The notes beneath the pieces are model-generated. The model worked only from the letters and a program-made list of their open reading frames with translations, made no database searches and had not been told where the DNA came from. The position numbers and the translations under genes are program-made. From NCBI RefSeq assembly GCF_047948215.1, contig NC_134455.1, positions 74,611,689 to 74,675,688 on the forward strand: a stretch of DNA of 64,000 nucleotides, in the 5' to 3' direction. Below, piece by piece: positions 28,901-40,900 of this stretch. The stretch comes from Lycorma delicatula (taxonomy: Eukaryota > Arthropoda > Insecta > Hemiptera > Fulgoridae). The first letter of the stretch is position 1, and every line of letters begins with the position of its first letter.

Positions 28901-31900
28901 TGCTTATTTCAAAATTGTGATTTTTCTTAAAGAAACATATTTATAAGTTATTCATTTTTTAATCTGATATCTTATTTTTTATTAAGTAAATACATATAAA
29001 ATGATTGCTTAGAAAAATATTTTTGTCAGTTATAGTTCTGATCAGTACATATTTACATTACAATTTTTGTATTTTCTTAGAGTTGGCAATCAGAACGAGG
29101 AATGGGTCGTTGTGTTAGTTGTATTAGCAAGCTGGGTGGTCCATTAACTAGATCTTCCACCGCTAACACACCAGGTGAATAAAAATTATTTATACAATTT
29201 TTAACATTATTAATGTCAAGATTTTAGTTGACAGTGACTTTAGTGAATTTTAAAATTTCAGGCTAATATGTATACATTTGTTTTAAGTTAAGTACTTATA
29301 AAGTTATTATTTTTTTTATTATATAATCTGCTGGAGTTTATTTTTATTTATATTAAAACTGTAAAACAAATCTGATGGACACCATATGACGTCCTTGTAC
29401 ACCTATTAAATTACATATACACATTTTTTAAAATGAAAAGTATGTAAAATTTTATTTCATTAATAACTTCTGATGTTTTTTTTATTTTTTGTTATTGAAT
29501 CATTATTCATCATAAAAATTTTTACAATCAGAGGTTAATAATTATTAATAAATCGATGTATGAAAAAAAAAGTTAAAAAAAGTAGGTGAAGTCTGATTCG
29601 AACTGATTTGCCTTCCTCCTGTAAGATCCAAATGTTTCATTAATTAAAACTTTATTTGACAATAACTTTGGAACCAATGAAAATAGTACCACTTATGATG
29701 TATCACTGAAAGGCTCAGATTGAGGGCTTATTACTGCAGTTAAGAAAAAGTCCAAAATCCAATTTTTTTTTGGATTTTGGGTTTTTTTGGACACTTGGAC
29801 ACTTCTGGATATTCAGTTGATTGCAATCAAAAGGGGACGTGCACAACTAAATGTTACAAGTCCTAAATCCAAAATTTCAACTTTCAACGACTAATTGTTT
29901 TTGAGTTATGCGAGATACATATGTACAGATGTCATGCTGAAACTAGTCAAAATGGATATTTCCATTGTAATCTGAAAACCAAAATTTTTCACGATCACAA
30001 TACTTGCTTTACTTTGAACAAGGAAGTAAATATGCATAAACATTTTACTCTTCAGTATATCTTATCTTAATTTATTATTTACAAAGTCTAATTAGTATAC
30101 TGTTATCATTTTTATTTTCATTGGCCAGAAATGAAGCTCTTTAAAAAAAAATACAAAAAAACAAAAAAAATTACAAAAATATATTTGATTACATATAAAA
30201 ATAATTTTTTAAAAAAAGCTTTTATTTAACTAATATTAATATTAACATTAATATAAAAAAAAGGAAACAAATTAGAAAAACCCTCTAAAAAGTAAAAAAA
30301 AAGAATTAAATCAAATTGAGAATTTTAAACAAAAAAATATAATATATTAACAAATATAAAAATGCACTGAAAAGTAAAAAATAAATTATATAATATCTAA
30401 TAAATAACCAATAAATAAAAAATAAATAAATGTAATAATTATTAAATTTTAAAATTAAAAGTAATGAACATATTTAGTTAAATAAAAGCGTGGCGCAGTT
30501 TTTATAATTTATTTAAAACAACACAACATTTACAACAATTATTCTTCATTTTCACTTTCAATAACAACGCGAGGAGGCGGAAAGGTCTGCTGGAACCTCT
30601 CCAGTTGAGACTGACTAGCTACAAGTAACAATCTCGGAAAATGCACCCACTCGCTTTCTTTGTACGTGTTCTCACATAGTTGAAGTTCATCTTCGAATTC
30701 TGTTAGTAATCTAAGCCAAATTGAACGCACTCTTTCCGCTAAACGTTTCATTTTAATTAAATATGAATTTTTATCTAATGAATTCATAATTACGATTGCA
30801 ATTATAATAATTAATAATTTTTCAGATACCGTCAAAATGTAATAACTTTGAGTAAGATTTCTAAATTTAATTTTTATTTTTAATCTTATTAACGATTAAA
30901 GGTCATCTTGGTGCAAACTTGAACCATCAAAGAATTAAAACTTTAGTTATTTTATTACAGATAAATAAAGTATATACATATACTAAACAACATCATTAAA
31001 CAAAAAATATATTTTAAAATACAGCAAATGTCTATAAATACTTATTTGAAAACATTGTTATAAAAACTGCGCCACGCTTTTATTTAACTAAATATTTTCA
31101 TTACTTTTAATTTTAAAATTTACTGATTATTACATTTACTTATTTATTTATTTTTTATTGGTTATTTATATAATTTATTTTATACTTTTCAGTGCATTTT
31201 TATATTTGTTAATATATTATATTTTTTTGCTTAAAATTCTCAATTTGATTTAATTCTTATTTTTACTTTTTAGAGGGTTTTTCTAATTTGTTTCCTTTTT
31301 TTTATATTAATGTTAATATTAATATTAGTTAAATAATAGCTTTTTTAAAAAATAATTTTTTATATGTAATCAAATATATTTTTGTAATTTTTTTTTTATT
31401 TTTTACTTTTTGGTCTTAATGAACAATAAACTTTTTACATCCAAAAAAAATATTCTTAATAATATTTATATCTGAATATTATTGTTGTTCACGTTTGTTT
31501 GTTTATTAAGGCTAAAAAGTAAAAATATTTATTTTTACATATTGAAGTTACATACGTGTACCAAATTTCAATCATTTTCATAAATGAAAATTTTCAACTA
31601 AATGCATGAATTTAGCGTTTAGGTAGTGCGAGGTGGGGTGGAGGTGGGTCATATCCAAATTCTAACACCGTAGTAATGTATTGTCATCAAAGTTACATAC
31701 ATGTACCAAATTTCATTGATTTTCATATGTTAGATCAAAAGATATAGCAGTTGCAAGATTTGATTATAACTAAAGCAAGTTAAATAAAAGCTTATAAAAC
31801 TGGAGTAAGCTATACTAAAAAATGTATGTTACATTTAAAACTTAGGTAAATTATAACTGATTACCCTTCCTGATAATGTATATCGCTTATGAAATGTTAG

Positions 31901-34900
31901 GTACATCGATTAACCACATAAATCTTTTAACTAGATGCTCATCTCCCCTACTTAATTTTAATGATTGATGTCCTACTGTATGTATGCATTGGTGGATTAC
32001 TTTGACTATTAAATTGTGTATGTTTTAATGTACAGTCACTTCCCAATTACTGATCAGTTATATCATTTACTGGGCAGTTCGAATGATTTTAAATTTTTTT
32101 TTTGGATGGTAAAGTAAAAAACAAAACTTTGTATTTGTGATATGTGAAAGAAAAAACTTTTAAGCTCAGAAAGTAAAATTTTTCAACTTGTTAATTACAG
32201 ATAGTTGGAAAGAAAGAAAGTTTTACTGTTTTTTTTATTTAACAACTGATATCCTTTGATAAGATTGATTGGAATAATTACAAGATCAATACTATTGAAT
32301 TTATGAAGTTTCTACAGTGACGTTTTAAAAAAAATAAAAAATATTTTTGTTTACTTATAGCTAATTTTTTTCTTAAACATGTTTTCACTATCCTTTCTTT
32401 ATAAGAATTACAAAGTACAGTAAGTTTTAAGTTTTGTATACATAGTTCTTGCGCAGGTTGGAAAGGGTATTTAGATAGAAGCAAGGGAACTACATTGTTA
32501 AAGTGTGTGAAGGGTGTGGTGAAACATGCAGGTGCTCGCCTAAAAGTTCTGATCATTTGTAAATTTTATAATTTATAAAAGTTAGATTATAATCTGGAGT
32601 AAATTATAGTTTATTGTTATAATGCTTTATTTTAAAGTTAAGTAATAGTTAGGAGTAAGTTCTTAAATGATGTACTTACATGTATTAATATTTCTAATGA
32701 ATTTTCAATTAAGCAACATAGGAGTATATAATAATTATTATCAATAATGATAAAAAGAAAATATTCACTAACTACTTATTTTTATAATATTTAACGTTAG
32801 TGCTTTCGTGGGGTGCATCAGATGGACTGCTTCATCGGATGTAAAAATTAAAATAAATTTGTTTTAATTTTTAATCTTTTAAAATATTTTATTTTTAATT
32901 TATTAAAATTTTCACACATGAAAGCACTATTGTTAGATATAAAAAAACAAAGAGTAAGAGAATATTTTCATTTTATTATTATTATTGATAATAATTTATA
33001 TTTCTGAATAGAATTTTTTAATATCTCATGGTAAGTAAAATTTGTCTTGGGACAGATCGTTCAAGGTCACCTTAAATCAAATTACTTTCAACAACTGTAG
33101 CAAATACTCACAGCTATTTTATTGATTCTTTTTCTGATAAAATTATCATAAATAAAAATACTCCTGTTTGCAGGTGAATGCAGAGCTAGCTCTATTGTAC
33201 CTCCTAGCTGTGTTTCTGTTTCATCTTGTGAATCAGGTGGTTCATCAGAATACAGTACTCCTCGACTATCTGCTAATTCTGAAAACTGGTAAAACATTAA
33301 TTTTTTTACTTTTTTAATAATTTTAAAAGAGATAAATTGACAAATGGAATAGAATGAAAAAAAATATTTTTCGATGACCTTTCATCTTTGACAATTTTTA
33401 GATTATATAGAAATTTTAATATTAATTTAGCTATTGAAAATTATGGTGGGTTCTTCTAACGTAACTTTAATAGTGTTATTGAGTATGATATTGTCATATT
33501 TTTTGTATTATAATTATGGTCTCTTTTTAGCTGGTCAAAGCAGTCCAGATTAACTGGAATTCCAGATTTTCAAACTGCAGGTAATGGGTTTAAACTGTAT
33601 TTAAGTTTGCTAAAAGATGGTATCCCAAATGTTCTAGACTTGCTTTTGAGTTTTTAGCACTTAACTAATAAAATATTGATGTATTTTTTCTATTAATATT
33701 TATACTTTAAATTTATTTATCATTAAAAATTAAACCTTAATTCAATCAAAAAATTTAATTACCAGTTGTCTTTAATCAGAAAGTAGTGTAGTATTTATAT
33801 TTTATGGATTTATAATTGTAATCTTTTTGTTTTCTATAGGATGACATCTCCTCCAGTTACTAGTGAAAAGTGTGCTTGTTGTCCTCCAGCACGACCACCT
33901 AAGCCTAGCAAGTTGTCATTGCCACCACAACCTGTTATGTGTAAGAAACCCCCAATGTCTACACCACCAACATGTATGTGTCAACATAAACATAATGCTT
34001 ATAATAATTATGATGTTCCTCGATCTATTGCTGCAACTTTAAAGGTAAGTTTTTAACATCTATTTATTATAAAACAAACACTGTTTGTTGTAATTTAACA
34101 AACACTGGCAAAAAAAAAATTAAATAAAGTAGTAATAGTAAAAATAGTTAAATAGTGCCCAATTTTTCCATACTGTTAGTATGGCATGAACCACAAGGCT
34201 ATTTGTCAGACTGTTATTTCTTTATTACAAAGATAAAGGAATAAGTAGTAAATCAAAACACACAGTGCTGAATTTACTGTCTGTTATAAGGCCAGTGATG
34301 CATGGTGAAGACTTATCTGTATCCCATTCTCCAACACATCTAACTTTAGAAGATGAATAAGAAGGATATCAGATAGCCACTGAAGTTCAAATTGAGGAGC
34401 AAGATAACCTATTTTTGAAGCAGAATTCTCTCCCTGTGACAACATCTGATAACTCAAGTGAATTAAATGACCTTGTTTGGAATTTGAACTTGTCAAACAA
34501 ACAAGCTGAGCATTTGGGATCTAGGCTAAAAAGATTGAAACCTTCTCCATACTGAGACTAAATTGTGTTTCTTTCATAATTTTCAGGAAGATTTTCAAGA
34601 TTTATATCCTGAAGAAAGTCGTTTAAAATATACTGTAACAATATTTGTACTGTAGTAATAAATCAATATTTGTGTTGAAGTGTATGGATGCACTTCATCA
34701 TGAACAAAACAATACAGAATGAACACTGTTCATTGACTCTTTGAAAACTATTTTAAAGACTATCCTTTTGCACAATACCAACCAACTTCCTTCTTTTCCC
34801 AATAGCTTATGCAATTAACATGAAAGAAACATATGAAGAGACAATATGAAAATCCTATTAGAAAAAATTTAGAAAAATAATTACCATTGTACTGTTCGTT

Positions 34901-37900
34901 GCAATTTCAAAATTATTGGGTTATTAATGGGTTTGCAGCTCAGCTACACTAAATTTTGTTGCTTTTTGTGTGATTGAGGTAGCAGGGACAAGTTAACAAA
35001 GAGATGATTCTTCTACGTCCACTCCATGCAAAATTAGGCCTTTTCAAAAACTTTGTTAAGGTGATAGATAAAATTGGTGGCGGACTTCATTATTTTAAAG
35101 AAAAATCTTTTATTAGTGATGCTAAAATCAAGGAATGAATTTTTGTGCACCCACTTAAGACCATTGATTAGAGGTGGACAAATTGAAAAACTGTAATGCC
35201 AAGTTGAAATGTCAGGGAGGAGGTTAGTGCTGTGCAAAACTTTGTAGAAAATCATTCCAGAACTATCATGACATTGTGAGTAAATTATCACAATCATACA
35301 AACATATGATGTGTCACTAAAAAGTAATTTATTGGGTTCATATCTGGATTTGTTTCTGGACAATCTTGGCGCCATTATTGACGAGCATGGGGAACACTTC
35401 TACCAGCAAATCTCAGTCATGGAAAACAGGTACTAGCAACAGTAGAGTACAAGAATGCTTTCAGATTATTTTTGGGCACTAAAGAAGTATGTTCCAGATG
35501 CCAAACACAAAAGTAAAATAACAAATATGTAAGTTAAATAGTGCCCTACGTGCATGTAAATTCTTACAATTCTTTTAAGATTTACTTATGAAACATAAAA
35601 AATGGTTGAGTAATGGAAAAACTTTATTTTCATATTTTAATTCAGTATGAAAAGTTCTATTTGGATATTACAGTAACTATTAAAAGTAGCTTAAGTATAC
35701 ACTAATAGCAAATTAATACAAATTCAATTGAATTTAGTAGATTTTTGTTAATATTTATTTCTTGTTTAAAAAATTGTGTTCTTTTCTTTTCTTGCTGCTA
35801 ATGGGTTTTACTTTTCTATATAATCTTTCTTTGTTTTAAGTTTTAAGATGTTATAAATGTTTTGTTAGGCTACTGTACCCATCCTCATCAGATGATGCTA
35901 AGTCAAACATCTTTTTTTTCATGTTTGTTGGTTTTTATTTTCCGCTTTCACTCCTGCACATTCTCCTTCATCTTTTTCTTTCTGATTATTCTGATTTTCA
36001 TCTAAGATAGATTCAATAATTACATCATTGTTCATAATATTATTTTCTGATAGCCCTTTGCTACAAATCCATTTATTCTTGTCATCTGCATGTAATACTC
36101 GGTTTTTTCTATAATTCCTTTTAATCATTTTACTTCTTTGCATTGCTGGTTTCTTTACTAACAAGATTTTCTATTTCATCCAGATAATTGTTGAAATAAT
36201 CTGATAGCCGTTTTCCGGCATTTACTAATATTTAGAGTTTAAATTTCATTACATTCAATACGTGTGTAATATATTATGTTGTATGTTTAACTTTTTAAAC
36301 ATAAATAATTTAATAGTTGATCAAATTAATTCATATTGCAGTTTACTTATTATTTTTAGCATTAATGATTGTGAACCGTAGAATAAATATTGGTCAATTA
36401 ACAAAGAGAGTTGATTGAATTTGGCTTTGATAACAGTGAGACTATTTTATTAAAAAAATAATAATGTACTGACAGAAACAAAAAAAAGAATTATTATTAT
36501 ATTATAATTATACAAATTTTTGATTTAATTTTCAGTTGTTAATATGATTCTACTAAACAAAAAACTGTTGCATAGAAAACAATATCCCTTTTTTTTTATT
36601 TACCTCAGAACTGTTGTTTTTCGAATTGTGAAAATAAAAAAGTATTAGTCAGAAAAAGAACCCTGTTTATTAGGATAATAAATGATAGGAAGATAGTACA
36701 TGTTTGAACTAAATACAGATTAATTTCACCTAAATTTCATATTTTTTTAAAATGATTGTGCCGTCAGAATCATTTTTTAAAATGATTGTGCTGTCAGAAT
36801 CATTTTTTAAAATGATTGTGCTGTCAGAATCATTTTTTAAAATGATTGTGCCATCAGAATCAGTGTGGGATTTATACTAGTTTTGCAACCAATAACAGAT
36901 TGCTTTGATGCTGTGTTAACTATTGTTGGCTTTGTATAGGATGACAATCGTTTGTCACTTAATTCATCATCTGAAGAATATTATGATACTCCAAGAAGTC
37001 TACGAGACACCCTTCAGAGGACACCCCCAGCTGGTACATTTCCAGTACCTGTTTACCATCATTGTTCTAGGTATATAAAACTTATTTTTTGTTTCAATGA
37101 CTGGTTGTGTTTATAATTAAATTAATTATTCTTTTCATTTAAAAGTTAGAAAATAGATGGAATGTTTAACAGTTTACTATAATTTAATTTATATTTTTCT
37201 TCTTATTCTAAATTCTATCCTTCCTTGTAATCTTATCTAATATTCCCACTAATCGTCTAATGCAGACTTCTTAATTTTGAAACCTAATCAGATTTTTCAT
37301 TTATTAATGTGGGAAGAATTGAAAAAGGACTGGAAAAGTAGTGAAATAATGAGTGCTAACTGTAAAGAATCTCAGGTAATTAGAAAAGGCTAGATAAAAT
37401 TGGTATTTAAGAGGTTTGGAACCCTATAATTAATTAGGAATGGACAGTGAATCTTGTTTTATTTTTTAAAAAGTTATATTAAATGTATGAAAAGTTGATA
37501 GCCTGTTTGTTAATAAGTTTATCTTTTTAAAAAACTGATACGTAAACAGAAGCTGGATAAGAAAAAAGATTGTAGTTGCAGTTGTTAATTACTGAAAAAC
37601 CACTAATGAAAAATGAAAACAAAAACACAAAAACTCAATTTTTTATAAATTAAAATATCATTCCCAGATAATCTTTTGACTTCAAAATTATATTCAGTGA
37701 ATCAAAAAATAATAAAAAAACAAACTGTAATTTTTTGTGGTTTTATGGACATGCATAAAAAACTTAAAAGAAATTAATAACAAAAAATTTCAGAAAAAAA
37801 ATGAAAAATTAATTCAGTTTTTTATAAAAAGATGTTACTTTACTTAATATGTTTAAGAATAACATGTAACATGTATTGTAAATTAATATAACTTATAGGT

Positions 37901-40900
37901 CAAAATAGAAAATAAAAATGTAAACAAGCTATGATTACTCATAATAATAATAATAATAATAAGCAGAAATACAGTAATAATAAAGAATAAGTTGTATCGC
38001 TGACCGAGAATTACTAAGCGACTGACACCACCATCAGCACCGTACATACACTTCTTTTATCACCAGCCCACAAACTCATCGTATGTGTCACTTTGTTAAT
38101 TTACTTTAAACCAAGCAAATATATTTTTTTTAAATAATTATACTTACTGCATATAAATAAACTAAATTATGATAATTAGTTTAGATTTTTGAATGATTTC
38201 AAAATATTCAAACCAGTACTGAAAGTGTTAAGAATAATATGTAACATGTATTGTAAATTAATATAATTTTTATATATTTAATTTACTATATAAATTAAGT
38301 GTAATATTAGTTTTAAAATGTATTGTACTGTTTAGCTACTGTAAGCTAATAACCATGCTTTGTTACCAACCTTCTGATGTTATTTTGTACAATCTTTGAA
38401 ATAAATACGTTTTTTTTATCTCCGGGACCATCGTTAGCTATTGCTTCAGAGGATGAGATTTTTAGTGTGTGAAAATGCCATGCCTGGCCGTGAGTCGAAC
38501 CCGGGACCTCCAAATGAAAGGCCAAGACACTACCACTCGCGCCATGGAGGCCGGCATAAATTACTTTATCTTCAGATTATCTGACATTAGATTTCTTAAT
38601 TCACATAATTCTTCATAAAAGAGTAATAATTAATAGAAGATTTTAAAAGAAATCAAAGCAATCAAGATTTCAACTTTAGCTTGGTGCAGATAAGAATGGA
38701 AGTTGGACTTGCCTAAGAACAGATGATGATTGCTCAAGTTGACCATTACCGTGGTGCATTATCAAGATAATGGGTTAATGCAATTTGCATTTCAACCCAG
38801 AGAAGGGTTCTTACATAGCTATTTTCTTTGTCTACTGTACTACTTGATTGTTGCATTTTTACCTGGTGTCTGTTATAAAAAAAACATACTTATGTTAATA
38901 AATAGTTTAGCAAATTCCATTACAGAGCAGATTATTATGGGGGTGTTTGAAGTAGCCTTCCTGTGAAAAGTACTATTTTGGTAAAATATTAGGGGATTAC
39001 AGTTGTGATATATTAAGGTTTACATCATATGAGTCTGACCTCACCCTAGTTGTGCTGGTTTTGGCATATATGTAAAGTCAGAAAAAAAGTGTGTTACATC
39101 AGTAAAATATAATGAAAGAAATAGCTGAGCAAACCATTTTCTGAACTGTTGGCAGTATATTGAAGGCAGTTCTGTGAACATGTCCTAAAAATAGAACAGA
39201 ATTATTATGAGACAGAGTTACTGATGCAAACCAAATGGTTTACCATAGCTAACAATGATAGTAAAAGAAAGTAGTGATGATAGGACTAATGAATCTTAGT
39301 TTTCAGACACTTGACAATGCAGATGAAATAGATAGAGCCACTAAAGAAAAAAAAACTCTTTCCTTTCTTACTACCTGTTATTTTTATTAAAATAAAGATA
39401 TGAGAGTATTAAAAAACAAAAAATAAAAAATAAAATTAAGCAAATAAAAATTTTTAAAGAATTGGGTAGAAAAAGTATTATTAGTTGGATAATAAAAGAA
39501 ATAAACATGTTTTGGTGTAGAGTACATGCACGTGTCTGCATGCAGGTATGGTTAGATATATGTGTTTACATAACATGAACACCCGATCAGTCCTGTTAAC
39601 AGAGCTTTCTAAATTTTGATAATTAATACCTTGGTATGTATAATCTGCTTCTTCAGAATTTTTTTATTTATTTTTTTATAAAAAGAAATTTTTTTTTTTG
39701 TCTTCAGTCATTTGACTGGTTTGATGCAGCTCTCCAAGATTCCCTATCTAGTGCTAGTCGTTTCATTTCAGTATACCCCCTACATCCTACATCCTTAACA
39801 ATTTGTTTTACATATTCCAAACGTGGCCTGCCTACACAATTTTTTCCTTCTACCTGTCCTTCCAATATTAAGCGACTATTCCAGGATGCCTTAGTATGTG
39901 GCCTATAAGTCTGTCTCTTCTTTTAACTATATTTTTCCAAATGCTTCTTTCTTCATCTATTTGCCGCAATACCTCTTCATTTGTCACTTTATCCACCCAT
40001 CTGATTTTTAACATTCTCCTATAGCACCACATTTCAAAAGCTTCTAATCTTTTCTTCTCAGATACTCCAATCGGAGTATCAAGAATATCTTGGAGTATCT
40101 TGTCCAAGCTTCACTTCCATATAAACCGACACTCCAAACATATACTTTCAAAAATTTTTTCCTGACATTTAAATTAATTTTTGATGTTAACAAATTATAT
40201 TTCTGACTGAAGGCTCGTTTCGCTTGTGCTATTCGGCATTTTATATCGCTCCTGCTTCGTCCATCTTTAGTAATTCTACTTCCCAAATAACAAAATTCTT
40301 CTACCTCCATAATCTTTTCTCCTCCTATTTTCACATTCATTGGTCCATCTTTGTTATTTCTAATACATTTCATTACTTTTGTTTTATATTTGTTTATTTT
40401 CATATAGTTCTTGCGTAGGACTTCATCTATGCCATTCATTGTTTCTTCTAAATCCTTTTTACTGTCGGCTAGAATTACTATATCATCAGCAAATCATAGC
40501 ATCTTTATCTTTTCACCTTGTACTGTTACTCCGAATCTAAATTGTTCTTTAACATCATTAACTGCTAGTTCCATGTAAAGATTAAAAAGTAACGGAGATA
40601 GGGAACATCCTTGTCGAACTCCCTCTCTTATTACGGCTTCTTTCTTATGTTCTTCAATTACTACTGTTGCTGTTTGGTTCTTGTACATGTTAGTTCTTCT
40701 ATCTCTGTATTTGAACTCTAATTTTTTTTAAATGCTGAACATTTTATTCCAGTCTACGTTATCGAATGCCTTTTCTAGGTCTATAAACACCAAGTATGTT
40801 GGTTTGTTTTTCTTTAATCTTTCTTCTACTATTAATCTGAGGCCTAAAATTGCTTCCCTTGTCTCTATACTTTTCCTGAAACCAAATTGGTCTTCTCCTA

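Noticed and set aside
30160..30480. Simple low-complexity explanation for the AT-rich arm
   Set aside because: The inverted partner (31055-31405) preserves specific non-simple words such as GGAAACAAATTAGAAAAACC, so it is a true inverted duplication.
32278..32556. 92-codon - strand ORF
   Set aside because: No recognisable motif, no splice context, composition like intron; treated as chance.
33088..33297. 69-codon - strand ORF
   Set aside because: Antisense of the Dok-7 YSTP exon, which has proper splice sites and conserved motifs on the + strand.
38480..38555. Possible functional tRNA gene on the - strand
   Set aside because: Boxes A and B are present, but it continues into a SINE body and A-tail; it is a tRNA-derived SINE head.
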